From a candidate division Zixibacteria bacterium 4484_93 (GTDB lineage Bacteria > UBP14 > UBA6098 > 4484-93): a stretch of 5,090 bases of DNA. The notes under the pieces were generated by a model, which worked only from the letters and a program-made list of their open reading frames with translations, did not search any database and had not been told where the DNA came from. Shown in pieces: positions 1-5,090 of this stretch; the stretch's first letter is position 1; the number at the start of each line of letters is the position of its first letter. The translations under genes were made by a program, and so were the position numbers. The DNA is taken from assembly GCA_002085385.1 (NCBI GenBank), contig NATO01000111.1, forward strand, positions 1 through 5,090, in the 5' to 3' direction.

Positions 1-2093
1 TCGAGCTTTTCCTCCTCTCGCTTTAGTTTCTGGCGCTCGGATAATGATGAGCTTGCCAGCTTCTCGTTTATCCCCTTCTGCTGCTCGGCAAGACGGGATG
101 CAAGCTCTGTCAAGTTTTTTAAGCGCTGCTCTATCTGTATCCTTTTCAATAGTGAGAGTGTTCTGTCAAGTTTCTGGAGCATCTCCTCCTGTGCCATCTG
201 GAACTTCTTCATTGCCTCGCGGAGCATTTCGGGAGACATATTATCGAGTGCCTCCTGAAGCTTCTGCATTGCCTCACGCATCTCGGGGGTTGCTATATCC
301 TCGAGTATCTGCCGAATCTCCGCCATCTTCTCAAGGATAGACAGGGTTGCAAGCCTGTTCTTCTCTATCTTCTCGGATGTCTCTGATATCTTCCGAGAGA
401 TGTCCTCGAGCTTCTCGATTGCCTCCTTTTGCTTCTTCAGGACAGCTTGCAACTCTTCCTTTTTCTCCCATGGTGTTTTCTCCTGTGCCTCCTGGAGCTC
501 CTTGGTGAGATTTTGCATCTTTTTTATCATATCCTCTTCTGAGCTTGAGACATCCTGAACGGTTTTCTCTATTCCCTCCTGCTCCTTTACCAGATTTTCG
601 GCTATCTCCTCAAGTGATGGGAACCTGACGGAGAAATGCTTGCTTTCTGCCATCTTGGGACCGGAGACATTGTCATTATCGTATGCGACGACCCAGTAGG
701 TAGCAACATCATTTGGCAGGAGTCCGAGCGTGGCAAGTTTCCAGGCATAGTCGAACACCACCTCTTTTTCGCCGAACAGGTTGAACGGGAGCATCTGGCG
801 GCTTGTGTCTCCTTTTATACTCCAGAAAAGGTAGAACGCCGAGAATCCGAAGTCATCGGTGCCACGGATAGTCATAGGAAGGAGCATATCCTCCGATATA
901 TCGACATCGACACCCGGTTTCTCTATCGAGACGAGAGGAAATTCGTCTGTGCTGGTGTGGATGTAATAGACGATTGGTTCCTCGTTGTGGTTTCCATCCT
1001 CATCCACCAAGCGAATGAAGTAGCTTCCCGACCTCATAACACGGAAGGAAGCGTCAGCAATGCGTCCCGATGCCTTCATAGGCAAGCTATCTCCTCTGTC
1101 GAACACGAGCCATCCACCCATTATGTTCTTGCTGGTCAATATCTCTAACCGAACATAGGTTCCCTTTATGCAATCTATGTTCCCGTCGTTTTCGTCGATG
1201 GTCTCCCTCGGGAAGCCGGTATATCCGGGAGGCTGAAGTGTAAGCTTTATGTCTATCACCCTCGGTCTGTCCACCACACTCACAGTGTAGACGGGGGATA
1301 TGTAGTCGTTCGCCTCGACAAAGTATATAAACGGTGTCTTTATATGCTCGAACCTATATCTAAACCTTCCTCTATCCGTTCGGCGAAATGCGAACTCGAT
1401 GAGTTTTCCGCTCTCAATCTTGCGGAACAGTGATACCCTCCGTGGGAGCTTACCGAATGTCTTAACCTGTATTGTTAGGTTTGAGAACTTGGTGATGGTG
1501 GTATCACCAGGGGAAACAACGGCTGTCGTTGCAAGCGGCCTGGTGATGCTCTCGAACGGGTGGAATAGCCTCAAAACCCCGTTGTGAAACGAGAGAGGCG
1601 ATATGAAAAATATTAAGAAGATAACGAGAAGCGAAAGAAGAAACCGTATAAAACCCTGCCCCGTCTTCTGCAGGGAGACAAGTTTTTTCGGGTCGAGGGA
1701 TGGGAGTTGCGCCTCTGCCTCCTCAACAACACGGTTGATGAGCCCCTGCGAGTATCCAAGCGACCCCGTGTCCATCGAGATAAGGTCCCAAGCAGAGATG
1801 AGCCGGTTCTCGAGATGCGGAAAAACCTTCTCAAAGCGGATAGCAACCTTCCGCAGCGATGTCCTGCGGACAAGCGGCATAATGACAAAAAAGACAAGCG
1901 ACGCAACGGAAAGTGCAATCCACAGGAAGAAATATATAGATGTTGCCGCTTTTGAAAAGAAGACAACGGAGTTAAGTATAACAAACAGAGCGAAGCCAGA
2001 GGCAAGGGTAGTCAAAAAGAGGAATGTGCCGTAAATAGCGTCTGCTATAGCAATTTTCTCTTGACCTGCTTTAAGTATTTCTGTTATTTTCAT
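1..2093 (-). CDS. DUF4175-type membrane protein with C-terminal coiled coil (partial, C-terminus beyond left edge)
   Basis: Reading the minus strand from the ATG at 2093 gives 697 codons without a stop, running off the left edge. Residues 22-46, 52-75 and 148-169 are membrane helices. Between helices 2 and 3 is the family-typical stretch FPHLENRLISAWDL (91-104). After helix 3 comes a long beta-rich part with PPGYTG (288-293), TDDFGFSAFYLFW (412-424) and YDNDNVSGPK (471-480). It ends at RFPSLEE (490-496), followed by an almost continuous Glu/Lys/Gln/Met/Leu-rich coiled coil. This order matches DUF4175 proteins as I know them, usually around 1000 residues or more, so perhaps a third is missing. 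With three helices the beta-rich part and coil should lie outside the cytoplasmic membrane (inference). The biochemical function is unknown. The start lies 5 bases after the upstream DUF4159 stop with no Shine-Dalgarno, suggesting coupled translation. A TTG at 2102, overlapping that stop as TTGA, is an alternative start adding three residues. Confidence 0.88.
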   Translation of the reverse strand, partial: MKITEILKAGQEKIAIADAIYGTFLFLTTLASGFALFVILNSVVFFSKAATSIYFFLWIALSVASLVFFVIMPLVRRTSLRKVAIRFEKVFPHLENRLISAWDLISMDTGSLGYSQGLINRVVEEAEAQLPSLDPKKLVSLQKTGQGFIRFLLSLLVIFLIFFISPLSFHNGVLRLFHPFESITRPLATTAVVSPGDTTITKFSNLTIQVKTFGKLPRRVSLFRKIESGKLIEFAFRRTDRGRFRYRFEHIKTPFIYFVEANDYISPVYTVSVVDRPRVIDIKLTLQPPGYTGFPRETIDENDGNIDCIKGTYVRLEILTSKNIMGGWLVFDRGDSLPMKASGRIADASFRVMRSGSYFIRLVDEDGNHNEEPIVYYIHTSTDEFPLVSIEKPGVDVDISEDMLLPMTIRGTDDFGFSAFYLFWSIKGDTSRQMLPFNLFGEKEVVFDYAWKLATLGLLPNDVATYWVVAYDNDNVSGPKMAESKHFSVRFPSLEEIAENLVKEQEGIEKTVQDVSSSEEDMIKKMQNLTKELQEAQEKTPWEKKEELQAVLKKQKEAIEKLEDISRKISETSEKIEKNRLATLSILEKMAEIRQILEDIATPEMREAMQKLQEALDNMSPEMLREAMKKFQMAQEEMLQKLDRTLSLLKRIQIEQRLKNLTELASRLAEQQKGINEKLASSSLSERQKLKREEEKL
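204..287 (-). repeat. Degenerate tandem repeat of about 19 residues inside the DUF4175 coiled coil
   Basis: Two adjacent copies of a helical unit are visible: PEMREAMQKLQEAL (from residue 603) and PEMLREAMKKFQMAQ (from residue 621). The DNA is also similar: on the plus strand both copies carry cttctgcattgcctc or a one-base variant, offset by 57 bases within the repeated unit. The repeat is part of the coding region and not a separate element. It probably reflects an internal duplication that lengthened the coil. DUF4175 homologues have similar Pro-Glu-punctuated coils, so it may be old. Confidence 0.5.
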
Positions 2094-2098
2094 TTCTA

Positions 2099-2758
2099 TC
2101 AATGCGTTAGAGCGTAAAACACTATGTTCAAACCCATCTTCAGTGCCGCCTCATGTTTTTCTATCGGGTCGTTGTAGACATCGGTGTCCTCCCAGCCGTC
2201 GCCGATATCCGATTCGTGGTCATAGAAAATAACGAGCCTTTTGTTGCAAAAAACCCCAAATCCCTGTGGAGGTTTGCCGTCATGCTCATGTATCTTTGGC
2301 AGACCGTTTGGAAAATCATAGAAGCAATGGTATATCTCATGGGAGAACGGCAGCTCGACCAGTTCCTTATCAGGGAACAGTTTTTTTACCATTTCCCTGA
2401 AGGATTTGTCAAGCCCGTAGTCGTCGTTGGCAAGCAAGAACCCTCCTCCTTCGAGATACTCCCGGAGACGCTCTATCTCTTTGTCACTCAGCTTCACCCT
2501 ACCGTGCCCTGTCATATATAGAATCGGATAGTTAAACAGGTCATCGTCGGTGAGCTCGACATATTTCCCATTATAGTATGCCGGGATGTTGCTATTCTCC
2601 CGAATGAAATCAATTAAGTTAGGAAGCTGTGTTGGACCATAGTACCAGTCTCCTCCGCCCCCATATTTCAGGCGAGCAATCGTCACCCTATCCCGTGACG
2701 AAATGCCCTGAACAGATGCCAGAATCAGCAAAATGGCAATTATAAACCTTCTGGTCAT
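2099..2758 (-). CDS. DUF4159 family protein with signal peptide, extracytoplasmic
   Basis: This 219-residue protein is full length for the DUF4159 family and carries its hallmark motifs in order: RLKYGGGGDWY (29-39), YMTGHGRVKLSDKEIERLREYL (as 81-87 then 88-102), GGGFLLANDDYGLDKSFRE (104-122), FPDKELVELP (128-137), DFPNGLPKIHEHDGKPPQGF (148-167), ESDIGDGWED (182-191) and a closing NIVFYALTH. Residues 1-19 are a signal peptide (MTRR, hydrophobic core, cleavage near SVQG), so the protein should be exported. The pattern of a TGHG turn followed by a helix and a Gly-rich strand resembles class I glutamine-amidotransferase or ThuA-like folds, but there is no obvious Cys-His catalytic pair (the only cysteines are 145 and 171), so enzymatic activity is doubtful. 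The function is unknown. The gene overlaps the glycosyltransferase stop by ATGA and is followed after 5 bases by the DUF4175 gene, its frequent neighbour in other bacteria, which supports a shared envelope role. Confidence 0.93.
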   Translation of the reverse strand: MTRRFIIAILLILASVQGISSRDRVTIARLKYGGGGDWYYGPTQLPNLIDFIRENSNIPAYYNGKYVELTDDDLFNYPILYMTGHGRVKLSDKEIERLREYLEGGGFLLANDDYGLDKSFREMVKKLFPDKELVELPFSHEIYHCFYDFPNGLPKIHEHDGKPPQGFGVFCNKRLVIFYDHESDIGDGWEDTDVYNDPIEKHEAALKMGLNIVFYALTH

Positions 2759-3873
2759 ATATCTTCTCCCTTGAGTATCCTGTCGTAGAGTGCAAGCAGC
2801 TTCTTCGATTCTGCCTCCCAGTTGAAATGTGTCTCAAACGCATATCTTCCGTTTGCGCCGAGCCGCCTTGCTTCATCTTTGTTCTTGAAAAGATACACAA
2901 TTTTTTCCGCATAGCAAGTCGGTTCAAAACCATCGATGATGAAACCTGAGTCTGTCTCCTCTATGTAGCGTCTCCAGCTCTCTTCTCCTGATGCGATGAT
3001 AGGTATGCCCATAGCCATATACTCGAATATCTTATTCGGCAGGTTTCCGGCAAGTCCAGAGGTTGGATGAACGATGTATAATCCGACTTTTGCTATTCGA
3101 TAGATTTCAACTGCCTCCTTCCAGTCGAGGAAGCCTCTGTAGTCCACAATGTCTCTATTTGCCTCGATGAGAGGAAGGATTCCTGCTTCAATCGGCTTGC
3201 CGATGAGGAGGAGCTTCACATCCACTCTTTTGTTTGCAATGCGGACTGCTTCTATCATCTCCTCTATCCCCCTGCGGCGTGAGACGCCACCTGTATAAAG
3301 AACATAATTCCCCTTTTTATCATCAGGATATGGAAAGCGACCGAACATATTCTTTATAGGGTAATTTCTGAGTATGCAGAGCGGTTTTTTGTCAAAGAGA
3401 TATTTCCTTCGGTAGTCGAAAGCAAGAACGATACCATCGAATATGCAGGAGATGAAAAGAAGCAGCCTCGATATCGACACAAGAACAAACTTCAGTGGTC
3501 GTCCAGCAAGCCAGCGAGCTTTTCTATACTGCACCTCAAAATCCTCGTGGATATCAAAGATGACAGGTTTCCTGGAGAGTATCTTCAGGATTATCATAAA
3601 TGGGACGAGCTCCAATTCATGAAAATGATAGATGTCGGCAGGGCAAGAGAGCCCGTTTATAAGGAAACGGTATAAGAGAAGTATCCGGACAAACCGGTTT
3701 TTCGGTTTCCTGATAGGATAAATCCTCACTCCATCTCTGTCCTCCTCCCTATTCCAATCAGCGAATACACTGACCCGTAACCCCCGTTTTGCGAGGGTTC
3801 TTGCCTCACGGTAAAAGACCCGCACATCCGTTGCTGGGTGTGTCGATGTCAGTATGCAAACGGATTTTCCCAT
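2755..3873 (-). CDS. GT4-type glycosyltransferase (family 1 fold group, GT-B)
   Basis: The 372-residue product has the two-domain layout and usual length of GT-B glycosyltransferases. The acceptor-side N-terminal domain opens with CILTSTHPATDVRVFYREAR (6-25) and has DIYHFHELELVP (80-91) and VIFDIHEDFEVQ (104-115), typical of glycan-assembly GT4 enzymes. The donor-binding domain begins at VLYTGGVSRRRG (191-202), then LLLIGKP (221-227), the loop YRGFLDWKEAVEIY (245-258) and GNLPNKIFEYMAMGIPIIAS (276-295), the nucleotide-sugar site including the family glutamate. It should act at the inner face of the membrane, transferring a sugar from an NDP-sugar to a polysaccharide, lipid-linked or protein-glycan precursor; the substrate cannot be read. 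I chose the ATG at 3873 because family members start just before this first strand, an AAGAG lies 6 bases upstream, and the predicted promoter leaves room. A TTG at 3897 would add eight charged residues. It is first in the minus-strand operon. Confidence 0.9.
   Translation of the reverse strand: MGKSVCILTSTHPATDVRVFYREARTLAKRGLRVSVFADWNREEDRDGVRIYPIRKPKNRFVRILLLYRFLINGLSCPADIYHFHELELVPFMIILKILSRKPVIFDIHEDFEVQYRKARWLAGRPLKFVLVSISRLLLFISCIFDGIVLAFDYRRKYLFDKKPLCILRNYPIKNMFGRFPYPDDKKGNYVLYTGGVSRRRGIEEMIEAVRIANKRVDVKLLLIGKPIEAGILPLIEANRDIVDYRGFLDWKEAVEIYRIAKVGLYIVHPTSGLAGNLPNKIFEYMAMGIPIIASGEESWRRYIEETDSGFIIDGFEPTCYAEKIVYLFKNKDEARRLGANGRYAFETHFNWEAESKKLLALYDRILKGEDI
2766..2772 (-). promoter_or_regulatory. 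Shine-Dalgarno of the DUF4159 gene
   Basis: The minus strand reads AAGGGAG seven bases before the DUF4159 ATG. The site lies inside the last codons of the glycosyltransferase, whose TGA overlaps the ATG as ATGA (2755-2758). This arrangement fixes the start and indicates translational coupling of the two genes. Confidence 0.75.
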
Positions 3874-3891
3874 AGGAGACTCTTTTCGATG

Positions 3892-3919
3892 TTGCAAAAT
3901 CGAAATAATTTAATATATT
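3892..3919 (+). promoter_or_regulatory. Candidate sigma70-type promoter for the plus-strand genes
   Basis: TTGCAA (3892-3897), a 4 of 6 match to the -35 box, is followed after 16 bases by TATATT (3914-3919), a 5 of 6 match to the -10 box. Transcription would begin near 3926, about 37 bases before the GTG chosen for the lipoprotein gene. A start at the upstream TTG (3918) would lie inside the -10 box, which argues against that start. Confidence 0.4.
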
Positions 3920-3929
3920 GAATTTTCAA
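3912..3929. repeat. Two abutting inverted repeats in the divergent promoter region
   Basis: AATATATT (3912-3919) is a perfect palindrome on which both predicted -10 boxes fall. It runs into TTGAATTTTCAA (3918-3929), two TTGAA/TTCAA arms with a two-base spacer. A further TTTCAA at 3934-3939 is the predicted minus-strand -35 box. The symmetry could form an operator for a dimeric regulator, or be chance in AT-rich DNA. Confidence 0.35.
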
Positions 3930-3939
3930 GATATTTCAA
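3912..3939 (-). promoter_or_regulatory. Candidate sigma70-type promoter for the minus-strand operon
   Basis: On the minus strand TTGAAA (3939-3934) is followed after 16 bases by TATATT (3917-3912), a 5 of 6 match to each consensus box. Transcription would begin near 3905 and give a leader of about 30 bases before the glycosyltransferase ATG at 3873. Found by eye in AT-rich DNA, where such matches arise easily. Confidence 0.4.
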
Positions 3940-3962
3940 CCTTAATTATCGGGCAGGCCAAA

Positions 3963-4877
3963 GTGAGAAAGCTGATGGTTCTTCTATCACTGGCACTTCT
4001 TATCACAGGGTGTAGTAAAAAGGTAAAGGAAAACGCCCCAAGCTTTGGTGGAGATATAGCATACAGGTACCTTGTCGCTCAGGTCGAGCTCGGGACAAGG
4101 GAACCAGGAAGCGAGGGACATGAAAAGGCAATAGATTTCTTTAAGGGGTTTTTCCAGAAATATTGCAAGAATGTAAAATTGCAGAAGTTCTCCTTTTTGG
4201 GTTATAATGGACAGTTCTTCCCGAGCACAAACTTTATCATTTCATTTCGCCCGGAGGAAAAGGATAGGATACTTCTCTGTGCCCACTGGGATACCCGTCC
4301 CAGGTCGGATAATGACCCCGACTCGGCGAATGTCAATATACCAACACCTGGAGCGAACGATGGAGGCTCTGGTGTTGCAATACTTATGCGTCTGGCAGAG
4401 ATTATGCACAAAAACCCTCCTCCTATCGGGGTGGACCTTGTCCTGTTCGATGCTGAAGACTATGGTTATGAGGATGACTATGACAATTATCTTCTTGGCT
4501 CACGCTACTTCGCACGGAATCTCGGCGGATACAGAGCGAAGTTCGGTATCCTGCTCGATATGATAGGCGACAAGAACCTGTCTATAAAGAAGGAAAGATA
4601 CTCACTGAAATATGCGCCAGATGTGGTGGAGCTTATCTGGAAAACAGCAGATGAGCTCGGAATAGAGGAATTTAAGAATAAGAAGATGGATGGATATGTT
4701 ATCGATGACCATCTCCCACTGAACGAGGCAGGGATAAAAACCGTGGACCTGATTGATTTCGATTACCCCTGGTGGCATACCTCACAGGACACACCGGACA
4801 AGTGCTCACCCGAGAGCCTCGAGAAGGTGGGACAAGTTATATTGAAGATAATCTACGAGAAATATGACGAGATTTGA
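3963..4877 (+). CDS. M28 / type II glutaminyl-peptide cyclotransferase-like zinc lipoprotein
   Basis: The 304-residue product begins with a lipoprotein signal ending in LLITGC, acylated Cys17, followed by SKK. The rest is a single M28/glutaminyl-cyclase fold. Visible metal-site motifs are CAHWDTRP (106-113), PGANDGGSG (129-137, with Asp133), FDAEDYG (162-168, with Glu165/Asp166), LLDMIGD (197-203) and the tail motif YPWWHTSQDT (268-277, with His272). The segments VIDDHLPLNEAG (246-257) and LIDF (263-266) are specific to glutaminyl cyclases, where Asp249 aligns by eye with the catalytic Asp of the animal enzyme. Such enzymes convert N-terminal Gln of exported proteins to pyroglutamate with ammonia release. 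A true M28 aminopeptidase remains possible. Action would be at the outer face of a membrane, bound by lipid. I chose the GTG start at 3963 because it gives a normal MRKL-type signal, parallel to the MRRL start of the next gene. The only Shine-Dalgarno is a weak CAGG five bases upstream. An in-frame TTG at 3918 would add 15 non-signal-like residues and lies on the promoter. Confidence 0.85.
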   Translation: MRKLMVLLSLALLITGCSKKVKENAPSFGGDIAYRYLVAQVELGTREPGSEGHEKAIDFFKGFFQKYCKNVKLQKFSFLGYNGQFFPSTNFIISFRPEEKDRILLCAHWDTRPRSDNDPDSANVNIPTPGANDGGSGVAILMRLAEIMHKNPPPIGVDLVLFDAEDYGYEDDYDNYLLGSRYFARNLGGYRAKFGILLDMIGDKNLSIKKERYSLKYAPDVVELIWKTADELGIEEFKNKKMDGYVIDDHLPLNEAGIKTVDLIDFDYPWWHTSQDTPDKCSPESLEKVGQVILKIIYEKYDEI

Positions 4878-4885
4878 AAGGAGGG
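4878..4885 (+). promoter_or_regulatory. Strong Shine-Dalgarno of the downstream secreted-protein gene
   Basis: AAGGAGGG starts right after the TGA of the cyclase gene and sits seven bases before the ATG at 4893. It is the best ribosome binding site in the window. It fixes the start of the partial gene and suggests higher translation than for the GTG-started upstream gene on the same transcript. Confidence 0.85.
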
Positions 4886-4892
4886 AGTAAGG

Positions 4893-5090
4893 ATGAGAAG
4901 ATTGATGGTGGTTTTATTTTTGTTATCCCTTGCAGGAGTAGTTCGGGGTAACTCCTGGGTGCCAATTGAGAAAACGGATGTCTATCTACCGACGCCATCT
5001 GTTGCGAACCCGCTGGAAGAATACGATGTTGTGCAATACGACCTCAAATTTGATATTGTATCCATTCCCGGCTCGATTATCGGGGAGGCG
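4893..5090 (+). CDS. Secreted protein, probable M1-family aminopeptidase N-terminus (partial, cut by right edge)
   Basis: Only the first 66 codons are in the window. Residues 1-19 form a signal peptide (MRRL, hydrophobic core, cleavage probably after VVRG). There is no lipobox, so the product should be periplasmic or secreted. The mature start has a short linker and then NPLEEYDVVQYDLKFDI (39-55) and IPGSIIGEA (58-66). A YDV-x-x-YDL-x-x-D pattern followed by a strand containing I-x-G is how the first beta-sheet domain of M1 zinc aminopeptidases usually begins. The catalytic HExxH region would be about 300 residues further and is not visible, so the family call rests on this short match alone. 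The gene is 15 bases behind the cyclase-like lipoprotein, so the two are almost certainly co-transcribed. Other beta-sandwich secreted proteins could start the same way. Confidence 0.55.
   Translation, partial: MRRLMVVLFLLSLAGVVRGNSWVPIEKTDVYLPTPSVANPLEEYDVVQYDLKFDIVSIPGSIIGEA

Noticed and set aside
44..340. A 98-codon plus-strand open frame
   Set aside because: It is antisense to the coiled-coil coding region; its Ser/Pro-rich translation is the expected complement of Glu/Leu-rich codons.
1..640. Low-complexity CTC/CTT-rich tract resembling a DNA repeat array
   Set aside because: It is the complement of Glu, Lys and Leu codons in a coiled coil; the frame is open throughout and the units are not regular enough for a satellite or CRISPR array.
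636..1148. A 170-codon open frame on the plus strand
   Set aside because: It lies exactly antisense, codon on codon, to the DUF4175 gene, whose minus-strand translation has clear family motifs there. The plus-strand protein shows no recognisable domain.
1603..2034. Open frames on both strands over 1603-2034 (plus-strand 143 and 82 codons, minus-strand 130 codons)
   Set aside because: They are Arg/Ser/Lys-rich shadow products over the membrane-helix and loop coding part of the DUF4175 gene; none has a ribosome binding site or family pattern.
2153..2521. A 122-codon plus-strand open frame
   Set aside because: It is antisense to the best-conserved part of the DUF4159 gene and has no similarity that I recognise.
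3874..3962. A small RNA or riboswitch in the divergent gap
   Set aside because: The gap is short and AT-rich and is accounted for by two promoters and leaders; the only symmetry is small DNA palindromes, with no GC-rich stem or terminator.
4207..4563. Plus-strand 118-codon and minus-strand 69-codon open frames
   Set aside because: Both are out-of-frame readings of the glutaminyl-cyclase-like gene, across its metal-site motifs.

Overview
The window holds five protein genes in two divergent groups. Three lie on the minus strand (bases 1-3873) and two on the plus strand (3963 to the right edge). They are tightly packed, and the only real non-coding gap is about 90 bases, between 3873 and 3963. 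No rRNA, tRNA, CRISPR array or insertion sequence was recognised. The layout is bacterial: 4-base gene overlaps, Shine-Dalgarno sites, signal peptides, a lipobox and sigma70-like promoter boxes. The DUF4159/DUF4175 pair, mid-range GC, frequent ATA and AGA/AGG codons, a probable GTG start and secreted peptidase-type proteins with short signal peptides suggest a Gram-negative-type lineage of the Fibrobacteres-Chlorobi-Bacteroidetes sphere, or a candidate phylum such as WOR-3/Stahlbacteria. That placement is inference only.

Minus strand, in transcription order: (i) a GT4-type glycosyltransferase (3873-2755); (ii) a DUF4159 protein with a signal peptide (2758-2099), joined to (i) by an ATGA overlap; (iii) a large DUF4175-type membrane protein (2093 to the left edge, C-terminus cut off), starting 5 bases after the stop of (ii). 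The DUF4175 gene is unbroken for 697 codons. It encodes three N-terminal membrane helices, a long beta-rich extracytoplasmic part and a long charged coiled coil. The three genes look like one operon in which the glycosyltransferase feeds cytoplasmic glycan synthesis and the other two form a cell-envelope module of unknown function.

Plus strand: (iv) a lipoprotein of the M28/glutaminyl-cyclase family, closest by motif to bacterial type II (animal-like) glutaminyl-peptide cyclotransferases; (v) 15 bases later, behind a strong Shine-Dalgarno, the first 66 codons of a secreted protein whose start resembles the N-terminal domain of M1 aminopeptidases. Together they suggest an envelope or exported-protein processing unit.

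The two groups are driven from a short AT-rich divergent region. The best -10 boxes of the two promoters overlap on the palindrome AATATATT, so the two directions may compete. The most interesting points are the glycosyltransferase-DUF4159-DUF4175 operon and the lipoprotein glutaminyl cyclase paired with a possible aminopeptidase.
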